Shown one piece after another: positions 8,374 through 16,683 of a DNA stretch of 64,000 nucleotides; the stretch's first letter is position 1, and every line of letters begins with the position of its first letter. The notes beneath the pieces are model-generated. The model ran no database searches, was not told where the DNA came from, and was given only the letters and a program-made list of their open reading frames with translations. Position numbers and translations under genes: made by a program. Origin of the DNA: JADGQN01 sp035315185 (GTDB lineage Bacteria; Desulfobacterota; Syntrophorhabdia; Syntrophorhabdales; WCHB1-27); the NCBI GenBank assembly GCA_035315185.1, contig DATFYE010000081.1, positions 33,274-97,273 of the forward strand. The letters run 5' to 3'.

Positions 8374-9237
8374 ATGCACTCGATCGACATCTGCCGGCTT
8401 CTTCTCCTCGGAGCCATCTGGGGGGGCTCGTTCCCTTTCATGAGGGTGCTGGTGCCGGCATTGGGGCCCATGGCGACAGCCGACCTGCGCATGTTGATCG
8501 CCGGTGCATCGCTGGTCCTTTATTCGCGCATAATCGGATTCGATATAGAATTGAAGCGCTTCTGGAAAACATACATGATCATCGGTCTTGTAAACTCAGG
8601 TCTTCCTTTTGTGCTTTACTCGTTCGCGGCACTTCACATACCCGCATCCTATTCGGTCATCTTCAACGCCACTTCTCCCTTATTTGGAGCGATCTTCTCA
8701 GTGATATGGCTTGGTGAGGCACTTACGTTTGCCAAGATGGTTGGCCTCCTCCTCGGTCTCCTGGGTGTTGCATTGGTGAGCAAGGCCGGTCCCATCGATA
8801 TATCGCCTGCCTTCTGGAGAGCGGTTGCTGCGTGTCTCGGCGGTGCTGCCTGCTACGCTCTGGCGGTAATTTATATCAAAAGGCATGCGCATCTCATAAA
8901 ACCGATGGCGGTAGCCGCAGGTGGCCAGCTGCTCATGGGAGTGGCAATGCTGCCATTTCTAGCTTTGGCGCCGCCCTCAGGACCATTCACGCCATCCGTT
9001 GCGCTCAATTTGCTCGGTCTTGCACTGTTGTGCAGTGCACTTGCCTATACCATCTATTATCGGTTGATCATGAATGTCGGGCCGACGCGAGCGTTAATGG
9101 TCACGTACCTGATGCCGGCCTTCGGTATGGTATGGGGAGCGCTTTTCCTGGACGAAGCGATCACCTGGACGATGATTGCAGGATGCACACTCATCGTGCT
9201 GGGCACCGCGCTCGTCATCAAGACAAGCACTCACTAA
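8374..9237 (+). CDS. EamA/DMT-family membrane transporter
   Basis: A 287-residue integral membrane protein with about ten hydrophobic helices arranged as two EamA repeats. The first begins LLLLGAIWGGSFPFMRV and the second ALAVIYIKRH followed by the typical late block LMPAFGMVWGALFLDEAIT. Such proteins export or import small metabolites. It follows the Liv operon on the same strand, so it may move a product of the same pathway, but nothing fixes its substrate. It converges on the minus-strand SDR gene, with a 4-base overlap of the 3' ends. Confidence 0.88.
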   Translation: MHSIDICRLLLLGAIWGGSFPFMRVLVPALGPMATADLRMLIAGASLVLYSRIIGFDIELKRFWKTYMIIGLVNSGLPFVLYSFAALHIPASYSVIFNATSPLFGAIFSVIWLGEALTFAKMVGLLLGLLGVALVSKAGPIDISPAFWRAVAACLGGAACYALAVIYIKRHAHLIKPMAVAAGGQLLMGVAMLPFLALAPPSGPFTPSVALNLLGLALLCSALAYTIYYRLIMNVGPTRALMVTYLMPAFGMVWGALFLDEAITWTMIAGCTLIVLGTALVIKTSTH

Positions 9238-10004
9238 ACCAATCCACCTCCGTTCACCAGAATGGTAGTCCCCGAAACATAGCTTGAAACAGCTGAGGCG
9301 AGGTAGAGGACCGCACCGACCATCTCTTCCGGCTCCCCGATGCGCCCCAGCGGCGTTATACTCTCCATGTGTTTCATGAAATCAGGATTAGTCCAATTCG
9401 GCTTACTCAGTTCCGTCCTGAACAGCCCCGGAGCTACCGTATTGACCCGGATCCCGTACGGGCCCAGTTCCAGCGCCAGCGCACGCGTCAGCATGATTAT
9501 GGCTGCCTTGCTGGTACAGTAGGCAGCATGAGCCGGAACTGCCTTGAAGGCAAGGTCAGAGGAAATGTTGATAATCGAGCCTTTCTTGCGCTCAACCATT
9601 TTCGCGGCAACTGCCCTGGAGACAAGGTAGTAGCCTTTGACATTCACCTCAAAATGCCTATCCCAATCAGCCTCCGACATATCGAGTACCATGCCCTTGA
9701 TCAGCACAGCGGCATTATTGACGAGGATGTCGATGCGACCGAACTCCTCCATGACTTTGTTGACCAGGTTGTCGACATCGGCCCTGCGGCTCGTGTCTGC
9801 CTTGACGCCAATGCAACGGCGCCCCGTCTTTTTGACCTCGTCTACCACAGCTTCCAATGCTCCACCTTCGAGATCCCTGGTGCACACCGCAACGTCAGCG
9901 CCCGCAGCAGCAAATGCGAGCGCAAGCTCTCGGCCGAGCCCTCTTTTCGCACCCGTCACAAGGGCGACCTGGCCTGGGAAAGAGAAACCATTGAAGTTCA
10001 TCAC
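9234..10004 (-). CDS. SDR-family NAD(P)-dependent oxidoreductase
   Basis: A 256-residue short-chain dehydrogenase. Visible motifs are TGAKRGLGRE near residue 17, NNAA near residue 92, and YCTSK near residue 162; the C-terminus ends in the typical VSGTTILVNGGG block. A CCTCC-complement ribosome site lies before the start at 10004. It is the last gene of the minus-strand module (HyuA-HyuB-binding protein-LivHMGF-SDR), mirroring the SDR beside HyuB in the plus-strand module. Substrate unknown. Confidence 0.9.
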   Translation of the reverse strand: MMNFNGFSFPGQVALVTGAKRGLGRELALAFAAAGADVAVCTRDLEGGALEAVVDEVKKTGRRCIGVKADTSRRADVDNLVNKVMEEFGRIDILVNNAAVLIKGMVLDMSEADWDRHFEVNVKGYYLVSRAVAAKMVERKKGSIINISSDLAFKAVPAHAAYCTSKAAIIMLTRALALELGPYGIRVNTVAPGLFRTELSKPNWTNPDFMKHMESITPLGRIGEPEEMVGAVLYLASAVSSYVSGTTILVNGGGLV

Positions 10005-10055
10005 TCACCTCCTGGAATCGTAGTGTGCGCACAATAAATCTCATCACGCCTTCAT

Positions 10056-10760
10056 TCACAAACCGAGGTATGCGATCTTGACATGATCGTTCTCCAACAA
10101 TTCTTCGCCTGTGCCTTCCAAGGTTATACGACCGTTCTCAAGTACATAACCGCGATCAGCTATTCCCAAGGCGTGCTGCGTATTCTGCTCAACCAATAAG
10201 ACAGTGGTCCCCTGGTCCCTTAATGTCTTGATGACATGGAGAACCTCCTTGATCACTATCGGTGCCAGCCCGGAGGACGGCTCATCAAACATGCACAGTT
10301 TGGGTCGTGACATTAAACCTCTACCCATGGCCAGCATCTGTTGGACACCGCCGCTTAACTTGCGGGGCAACTCGTTTGCTTTTTGTCTGAGAGCAGGGAA
10401 GATCTCGTAGACGTACTCGAGCATCTCCGCCACACCTTTTTGCGTACCGAACGTGTAAGCGCCCAACTCAAGGTTTTCACGGACCGTCATATCGGGAAAA
10501 AGTTTTCTCCCCTCAGGGATATGAGAAATACCAAGTGCAACAACGGAATGGGGTGCGATTTTATCTATCCGCCTGCCGAGAAATTCAACCGTGCCCGAGG
10601 CCGGATGGAGGAAACTGGAAATAGTATTGAGGAGGGTTGTTTTGCCGGCTCCGTTCGCACCGATCAGCGCGACTATTTCTCCCTCTTCAATGCGGAGAGA
10701 GGCGTCCCACAACACCTGAAGTTTTCCGTAAAAAGTATTGATATTGCTGACTGTCAACAT
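10056..10760 (-). CDS. livF: Branched-chain-type ABC transporter ATPase (LivF family)
   Basis: A 234-residue nucleotide-binding subunit with Walker A GANGAGKTT near residue 33, signature LSGGVQQML, and Walker B MFDEPSSGLAP. It is the distal ATPase of the second Liv transporter. It starts 4 bases after the LivG stop. Its length equals that of the plus-strand LivF, but the sequences differ throughout, so the two operons are old paralogues rather than a recent duplication. Confidence 0.92.
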   Translation of the reverse strand: MLTVSNINTFYGKLQVLWDASLRIEEGEIVALIGANGAGKTTLLNTISSFLHPASGTVEFLGRRIDKIAPHSVVALGISHIPEGRKLFPDMTVRENLELGAYTFGTQKGVAEMLEYVYEIFPALRQKANELPRKLSGGVQQMLAMGRGLMSRPKLCMFDEPSSGLAPIVIKEVLHVIKTLRDQGTTVLLVEQNTQHALGIADRGYVLENGRITLEGTGEELLENDHVKIAYLGL

Positions 10761-10764
10761 CAGA

Positions 10765-11484
10765 TCATGTCCCCAGGTAGACGTCGATGACCCGTTTGCT
10801 CGAGGCGATCTCGCTCGGGGTCCCCTCAGCGATCTTCTCGCCGTGGTGGAGCACCATGATGCGGTCCGATATGTTCATGATGACCTTCATGACGTGCTCG
10901 ATCATAACAACCGTAATCCCTTTATCGCGCACTGACTTGGTCAGCTCTATGATCTCCCCTACCTCGGTCGGATTGAGGCCGGCGACCAACTCATCGAGCA
11001 GGAGCATCTCCGGCTTTGTACAGAGTGCCCGTGCTACCTCAACCCGCTTCTGGTTGGCGACTGTCAGGTCTTTAGCAGGCATCTCCCTTTTTGCTGCAAG
11101 TCCCACGAACCGCAGCTGCTCCATGGCCTCTGCCACAGCCTCGGTTTTGCTCCTTGGCCCGGATGATCCAAACAGAGCACCCAGCATCACATTTTCAAAG
11201 ACGGTCATGGTGGGAAAGATCTTCACGAGCTGAAACGTTCTCGCCACCTTTCGCCTGCAAACCTGATACGGTCTCAACCCGGCGATGTTTTCGCCCTTGA
11301 ATCGTATCACCCCTGAGGTAGGGGACAGAGCGCCCGACACCAGGTTGAAGAATGTTGTTTTACCAGCTCCATTCGGACCGATCAGGCCCACGATTTCGCC
11401 CTGATCGATATGAAAGTCGACGTTCACGACCGCGGCCAATCCCCCGAAATACTTCGTGACCCCTTCGCCCTCACACAGTCGCAT
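10765..11484 (-). CDS. livG: Branched-chain-type ABC transporter ATPase (LivG family)
   Basis: A 239-residue ATPase. Walker A is GPNGAGKTT near residue 36. The signature region reads LTVANQKRVEVARAL, a LivG-subfamily variant lacking LSGGQ, and Walker B is LLLDELVAGLNP with Leu in place of the usual Pro after DE. It overlaps the LivM gene by 14 bases. With the following LivF it should form the ATPase pair of the minus-strand transporter. Confidence 0.92.
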   Translation of the reverse strand: MRLCEGEGVTKYFGGLAAVVNVDFHIDQGEIVGLIGPNGAGKTTFFNLVSGALSPTSGVIRFKGENIAGLRPYQVCRRKVARTFQLVKIFPTMTVFENVMLGALFGSSGPRSKTEAVAEAMEQLRFVGLAAKREMPAKDLTVANQKRVEVARALCTKPEMLLLDELVAGLNPTEVGEIIELTKSVRDKGITVVMIEHVMKVIMNISDRIMVLHHGEKIAEGTPSEIASSKRVIDVYLGT

Positions 11485-12421
11485 CCGGCCTCACCCGTTC
11501 CCGTTTGCGCCATCTTGTTACCAATCCGACCAATCCCGAAGGGAAGAACAGGAATACGCTGATAATGACGGTACCGAAAATCAACATGTAGAAGTAGGGA
11601 AACGGCGTCAATAGCAGCTCAGTCAAGATTGTAAAAACGACAGACCCGAGGATCCAGCCGAGCATGCTTCCGATACCGCCAAAGAGCGCCATCACCGTGG
11701 GAACAAAGGAATAGAAAACAGAAAAAGCAACCTGGGTATCGACGTACGAAAATTGCGTTACGGTGATTGCTCCTGTTGTCCCGATCCAGAAGGAGGTCAC
11801 GGCAAAGCTAATCAGTTTGACCGCGTTCACATTGATACCGAGATGATCGGCGGCTTCCTCTTCTTCACCGATAGCTCGCAGAGCGAGTCCGAATTTGGAC
11901 CGCCTGATGAGAAAGGAGGTAAACAGCGTCATGACCAGAATACCCAACATGGTATAAAAGATGGTTTCATTGGATGCCGAGATAACCAGTCTGCCCTGCC
12001 TTCCTGCCTTAACCATCTCCCACCAGTTGATAAAATCCTTAAGGCCCTCGCTCAAGCCCAGGGTAAACATGGCGAAAAATATGCCTTTTATCCTCAGCGA
12101 TGCCAGGCCAGCCAGGAGGGCAAGTAAAGAGGCTGCTACACCACCAAGCAGAACAATCACTGGCAACGGAATCGTTTCGCCTAATAGAGCCGTGACGTAC
12201 ATGCCGGCGCCCAGGAATGCGGCTGATGCAAGAGACATGTAACCGGTGGGACCACAGAACGTGGCCCAGCTTACGGTAAGGACCGTGTACCTAAAAATGC
12301 TACTCAGCAGAGAGACATAAAAATCCGGAAGATAGGCTGGTACCAGTGCCAGTGCCACCATGATCACGATTGCCAGGAGCAACCAAAAGAATGTGTTCTT
12401 GTTAACCTTTATGATTTCCAC
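11471..12421 (-). CDS. livM: Branched-chain-type ABC transporter permease (LivM family)
   Basis: A 316-residue inner-membrane permease. It has an N-terminal hydrophobic helix (about residues 12-33), the LivM-type block GPTGYMSLASAAFLGAGMY near residue 58, and the cytoplasmic coupling region LRAIGEEEEAADHLGIN near residue 182. It begins 3 bases after the LivH stop and overlaps LivG, so the operon is tightly coupled. Substrate specificity is set mainly by the binding protein at 13515-14717. Confidence 0.92.
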   Translation of the reverse strand: MEIIKVNKNTFFWLLLAIVIMVALALVPAYLPDFYVSLLSSIFRYTVLTVSWATFCGPTGYMSLASAAFLGAGMYVTALLGETIPLPVIVLLGGVAASLLALLAGLASLRIKGIFFAMFTLGLSEGLKDFINWWEMVKAGRQGRLVISASNETIFYTMLGILVMTLFTSFLIRRSKFGLALRAIGEEEEAADHLGINVNAVKLISFAVTSFWIGTTGAITVTQFSYVDTQVAFSVFYSFVPTVMALFGGIGSMLGWILGSVVFTILTELLLTPFPYFYMLIFGTVIISVFLFFPSGLVGLVTRWRKRERVRPDATV

Positions 12422-12424
12422 CCT

Positions 12425-13288
12425 CTATTTACCAAAAATTCCTCTTGGCCTAAACAGGAGCATGAGCATGAACAGGACGTACAAGACCACCAGCTCCAGG
12501 CTTGGCTCGATATGCAGCACAATGCTGCTTATGAGACCGAGTATCAAGCCGCCAATTAAGCTTCCTATGATGTTGCCCAATCCACCAAGGACCACGACGA
12601 TGATGGCTATGATCGTATATGGGAGACCGATAAATGGCGAAACCGTAAACATCGTGCTGATGAGAACGCCGGCTAGGCCCGCCAATGCGGTTCCAAAACC
12701 AAAACACAATCCGTGCATCCAGTGGATATTTATGCCGACGAGTTGAGCCCCGGTTTCTTCTTGGGCTGCTGCCCTGATGGCTCTTCCCAAGCGCGTGCGC
12801 ACTAAAAACAGAAACAAGGATACACCTATGGCAACGGCGAGCGAGAGGGCGACGAGGCGATTTGCCGGAATTCTTGTACCGATCACCTTGATGGGGAAAG
12901 CCAGAAAGCTGTATCCTTTCTGGTCGGCACTCCATGACAATAAGGCGATGTTCTGGACGATAAAGAGGAGACCAAAACTGACCAACATGGACCAGCCTTC
13001 AAATACTTCCCTGGAACCTGCCAACGTTCTGATACGTTGAAACAGCAACCTGTTGATCAAGAACCCGATTGGAAACAGGATAGGCCCGACAATGACGAGA
13101 GAAACAAGGGGGTTAATTCCGAGGGTGACGTATAGCGAATAAGCTGACAGGGCCCCGAGCATAATGAATTCGCCGTGGGACACGTTCAGAACGCGCGCGA
13201 CCCCGTACTGGAGGCTAAACCCCGCGGCCAGAAGGGCGTATATCCCTCCGGTCAATAGCCCTCCAATTATTACCTCAAGAACGATCAC
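12425..13288 (-). CDS. livH: Branched-chain-type ABC transporter permease (LivH family)
   Basis: A 287-residue inner-membrane permease. The N-terminal block GGIYALLAAGFSLQYGVARVLNVSHGEFIMLGA is the LivH signature, split here as GIYALLAAG near residue 15 and LNVSHGEF near residue 34. The C-terminus keeps GGLGNIIGSLIGG and the closing LLFRPRGIFG. It lies 226 bases downstream of the binding-protein gene, a gap containing a strong stem-loop that may give the binding protein higher transcript levels. Confidence 0.92.
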   Translation of the reverse strand: MIVLEVIIGGLLTGGIYALLAAGFSLQYGVARVLNVSHGEFIMLGALSAYSLYVTLGINPLVSLVIVGPILFPIGFLINRLLFQRIRTLAGSREVFEGWSMLVSFGLLFIVQNIALLSWSADQKGYSFLAFPIKVIGTRIPANRLVALSLAVAIGVSLFLFLVRTRLGRAIRAAAQEETGAQLVGINIHWMHGLCFGFGTALAGLAGVLISTMFTVSPFIGLPYTIIAIIVVVLGGLGNIIGSLIGGLILGLISSIVLHIEPSLELVVLYVLFMLMLLFRPRGIFGK

Positions 13289-13407
13289 AGTCTGTGCGCA
13301 ATCCTCTTCAAGCCTTCTCTGAAGCAGTAATCAGGAGTAAGAACAGAAGGGCTCGACACCAGTAAGGACACGAGACTCGTGCAAACGAAATCGTAATCAA
13401 TTATCAG

Positions 13408-13446
13408 GACAGAGGCGCTTCGGCAATTCCCGAAGCAGCCTCTGTC
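13408..13446 (-). terminator. Strong stem-loop between binding-protein and permease genes
   Basis: GACAGAGGC plus GCTTCGG at 13408-13423 pairs with CCGAAGC plus GCCTCTGTC at 13430-13446, with one bulged base and a 6-base loop. There is no T-run on the minus strand, so it is probably not a simple terminator. A stem-loop after the binding-protein gene commonly protects the 3' end of that message or lowers read-through to the permeases. Confidence 0.55.
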
Positions 13447-13514
13447 GAGTCGTTGCCATCAGTGCAAGCCATCTACCTGATATATACCGCCAGCACACGC
13501 GATCCGGCTAAGAC

Positions 13515-14717
13515 TTATGGCCACGGGGGCTTGGGATATATCGGCTTAACCTTCCTATTCTTGCTGGGGTTCACCGATTCGAAGGTCCCGTTTTGCCACT
13601 GTCCTATGTAACTTATGTGGTCCAGGTTAAAGTTGTCCGTGTACTTTATAGGACCATATACAGTCTGGAACGTTGCCGTAGCTATGTAGTCCCTCAGCTT
13701 TTGCCGGTTGAGTCCGACCTTCTCAATGGCCTGCTCGTAAATCTGATAGGTGCCGTATCCGAATGCCATTGACCAGTTGTCGGGCCGCCTGCCGGCCATC
13801 GCCAGGAACTTATCAGAGAATTCTTTTGCCTGGGGAGAGACCTTTTCATTCCATCCTCCCGGACCCATGACGCCCTCTACCCCGGCACCAAACTTTTCTT
13901 TAAATTGGGGCCAGGCAGCGCCAAGAGCAACATAGAAAAGCTTTGGGTTAAAGTTCGCTATCTTTGCCTGTTCAGGCAGCATCATGGTGTCTGGAACATA
14001 GGAAAATGCAATAAACGCGTCGACGTTGGCCGCTTTGGCTTCCTCTATTAGGGGAGACAGGTCCTTCGGCGGGAAAGGATAGCTCTTGAATATCGCCACG
14101 TCGATGCCCGCAGGCCCCATCTTAGGCGCCAGGCACTGTGCGTTCTCTATCCCAAATTCCACTGCCGGGTAAATGATGGCTGCTTTCTTGACGCCCAGTT
14201 CCAGCATGAGGGCGAGCAACGCGTCCTGGCTCTCACGAGAGGCTGTCGTGGTCACAAAGGTCCATGGATACTTAGCTGCAACTTCCCTGAACCTTTCCGT
14301 CATAAACGTCCATGTAACGAGGGGATATTTGTATTTGGCTGCCAGCGGCAGCACAGCCCAGTGAAAGGCGGTGCCGTGAGGTGGAAATATGATGTCGACT
14401 TTGTCCACTGTGGCCAGTTTCGTAAACAGGTTGATCGTGGTCGGTATATCACTCTTGTCATCGTACCGGAGTAGTTCGACCGGCAGACGTTTGCCGTATT
14501 CCGGCACATATATCCCACCCTTCTTCTTCACCTCCTGCAACCAGAGATTAATCAGGGGAATTTCCTGGGAAGCCGGCTGGGGAGCAATCGGGCCCGTAAG
14601 GGCGATTGACTGGCCGATCACGATCTTGGTCTTGGCCGCCGCGGCAGAAGCCGGGGCGGGCGTTGATACGAACAGCACCAATGCCAGGAAACAACAGAGT
14701 AGCACGCTTTTCTTCAT
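13515..14717 (-). CDS. ABC transporter solute-binding protein, branched-chain amino-acid type
   Basis: A 400-residue periplasmic binding protein with a Sec signal peptide (about residues 1-26, ending PAPASA). The mature part begins KTKIVIGQSIALTGPIA, typical of Peripla_BP_6, and two lobes follow to about residue 375. The start has an excellent AAGGAGGAG ribosome site. It heads the minus-strand Liv operon and follows HyuB by 72 bases, so the transporter probably brings in the HyuAB substrate or a precursor. The sequence is only distantly similar to the binding protein at 3616-4806. Confidence 0.92.
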   Translation of the reverse strand: MKKSVLLCCFLALVLFVSTPAPASAAAAKTKIVIGQSIALTGPIAPQPASQEIPLINLWLQEVKKKGGIYVPEYGKRLPVELLRYDDKSDIPTTINLFTKLATVDKVDIIFPPHGTAFHWAVLPLAAKYKYPLVTWTFMTERFREVAAKYPWTFVTTTASRESQDALLALMLELGVKKAAIIYPAVEFGIENAQCLAPKMGPAGIDVAIFKSYPFPPKDLSPLIEEAKAANVDAFIAFSYVPDTMMLPEQAKIANFNPKLFYVALGAAWPQFKEKFGAGVEGVMGPGGWNEKVSPQAKEFSDKFLAMAGRRPDNWSMAFGYGTYQIYEQAIEKVGLNRQKLRDYIATATFQTVYGPIKYTDNFNLDHISYIGQWQNGTFESVNPSKNRKVKPIYPKPPWP

Positions 14718-14789
14718 CTTTTCTCCTCCTTTTTTTGGATGTAAAGCTCCTTCATTCCCCTTTTACCCCCACGTAACAAACCGCTTGTA

Positions 14790-16679
14790 TCAAACCTTTC
14801 TTTTAGTCTTCCCACTCTTAGTCTTCGCCTGTTTGGCTCTCTGCACCTTCAGCGGTTTTTTAGTCTTTCCGCCTTTGGCTTTCCGGGCCTTCAGTTTTTT
14901 TCTCAGCTCCGTTGTCGCCTTGTCATCGACCACAGACGTCTTACCCTTCATCACGACCCCGTAAACATCTTTGGCCCTCTGAATCGAAATATAGTCGTTT
15001 AGAACATCCAAACGAACCTGTTCGGGATCCCTGTCGAGCGGGTCGCCCCAGCCGCCGGCGCCTCCCCCTTTGGTCCAGATGATGTCTCCGGGCTGGAGGT
15101 ACTGAACATCACAACAGCGCAACTGTACGTCCCGTCCCTTTCTTATGATTCCCAGCTCATTCACCTTGCCATCCGTGCCGCCCAATAGACCCGTGTGGGT
15201 GAATTTCTCACCATCCGAATTGCCCGTCATCACCACGCAGTCAAGGGGTTGCCAGGCCTTCCGATCATACACATTCTGGAGGCGGACCTGGGTCCCCGCT
15301 CCTCCCCGCCACTGCCCGTCACCCATGGAATCCTTGAGAAACTCATAAAGCAACCACCGGTAAGTCGTATCCCACTCCTCCACCTCCACGGGAGCCCGAA
15401 CCACACCACCGCCGGCATGACAGGGGCCGAGCCCGTCAACGCCATCATACTCGTACATTGCGCCGCTTGACCCGTCCGAATGAAACGGCGACGTCCAGTA
15501 CACCTGGGGAGATTTGGTTCTCGGGTCAATCTTATCCCGCCGCTTTCCGGTGACGATTGGGGAGAGGTGTCTCGACCATACTGCCGAAGTCTCTTTCGGG
15601 ACCACCTGGCTCAAGGCAATCTGGACGCACTCCGTCACCTGGGTTCCCATGGTGACCGACTGAGCCCCAGTGGTGGCCGGATAGGTGGGACCGAGCACAC
15701 TTCCCTCTTTGGTGATGATGGTCAAGCAATCAATCAGGCCCTGGTTGCGGGCTGTCCCGGCCGGAAGAGACCATGATACTCCTGATACGACAGCCGCGCA
15801 TGTCTGCCCTCTCGGGCAATTGATATAGTCTACCTGTGGATCACTCTCCGAGAAGTCGAATATGAGCTGCCCCTCCTTTGGCTTGACCGTGAGGGCCAGC
15901 CTCACCCAGACGGGTTTATCGGTGGTCCCGTCCCAGTCGGCAGCCCGTTCCGCCCTATAAGTTCCTGCCGGCCACGTGGAGATTACCTTTCTCACCGATT
16001 CCTCGGTTCGTCTCAGGAGTTCGTCGATGCCTGCCATCACCGTATCCTTCCCGTAACTTCTCAACAGGTCGAGCACCCGCGCCTCGGCCTTTTTCATCGC
16101 CTCGAATACAAGCATGTTGTCTGCGCGCACCATGGCCCGTCCCCGAACATTTCGATAGATGACCGAAAGAACCTTCTCATCGATTACACCGCGCTCGATC
16201 ACCTTCACCGGAGGAATCATCAGCCCCTCACCGTGACAGTCGTAAGTGCGGGGGTAGTAACAGCCCTGAAAGGCGCCGCCCGAATCATACTGATGGGTCC
16301 TCAGAAAGCTGTAAAACAGCAGCTCGCCCTCGTAGAAGATGCCACGGACGAACGACCAGTCCGGCGCATGGCCAAAGCGGACGATAAACGGGTCGTTTGC
16401 GATAATGAAGTCATCGGGGTGTATGTTGTCGCGCCCTATCCAATCGAGGATACCCTTCAGACAGACGTCAGATCCTGCGGTGTGAACCGGCATCCAGTTG
16501 CCAATGGTTACTGTTCTCTCCTTGCTGTCAAACAAGACGGTGCCCAGGTCGTGGATGTGCGCGGTTACCATGGAGAAGGCCTGCCGGAACACCCTGTCGC
16601 CCATCTCTTCATTCATGGAATTCAATCTGCCTTCAATCAACGAGAGCGTCAAAGGATCTATGCTCTTGCGTTCGCTCAT
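14790..16679 (-). CDS. hyuB: Hydantoinase B/oxoprolinase-family subunit
   Basis: A complete 629-residue HyuB-family protein, cytosolic partner of HyuA. The N-terminus has the family block SIDPLTLSLIEGRLNSMNEEM, and the middle shows NDPF near residue 95 and GKRRDKIDPRT. The glycine-rich KGGGAGGWGDPLDRDP near residue 553 is also conserved in the partial paralogue at the window start. The final 40 residues are almost entirely Lys, Arg, Thr, Gly and Ala (a histone-tail-like extension), an uncommon addition. HyuA ends 4 bases upstream. The pair may hydrolyse a cyclic amide or carboxylate a ketone; the sequence does not decide which. Confidence 0.92.
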   Translation of the reverse strand: MSERKSIDPLTLSLIEGRLNSMNEEMGDRVFRQAFSMVTAHIHDLGTVLFDSKERTVTIGNWMPVHTAGSDVCLKGILDWIGRDNIHPDDFIIANDPFIVRFGHAPDWSFVRGIFYEGELLFYSFLRTHQYDSGGAFQGCYYPRTYDCHGEGLMIPPVKVIERGVIDEKVLSVIYRNVRGRAMVRADNMLVFEAMKKAEARVLDLLRSYGKDTVMAGIDELLRRTEESVRKVISTWPAGTYRAERAADWDGTTDKPVWVRLALTVKPKEGQLIFDFSESDPQVDYINCPRGQTCAAVVSGVSWSLPAGTARNQGLIDCLTIITKEGSVLGPTYPATTGAQSVTMGTQVTECVQIALSQVVPKETSAVWSRHLSPIVTGKRRDKIDPRTKSPQVYWTSPFHSDGSSGAMYEYDGVDGLGPCHAGGGVVRAPVEVEEWDTTYRWLLYEFLKDSMGDGQWRGGAGTQVRLQNVYDRKAWQPLDCVVMTGNSDGEKFTHTGLLGGTDGKVNELGIIRKGRDVQLRCCDVQYLQPGDIIWTKGGGAGGWGDPLDRDPEQVRLDVLNDYISIQRAKDVYGVVMKGKTSVVDDKATTELRKKLKARKAKGGKTKKPLKVQRAKQAKTKSGKTKRKV

Positions 16680-16683
16680 GAGG

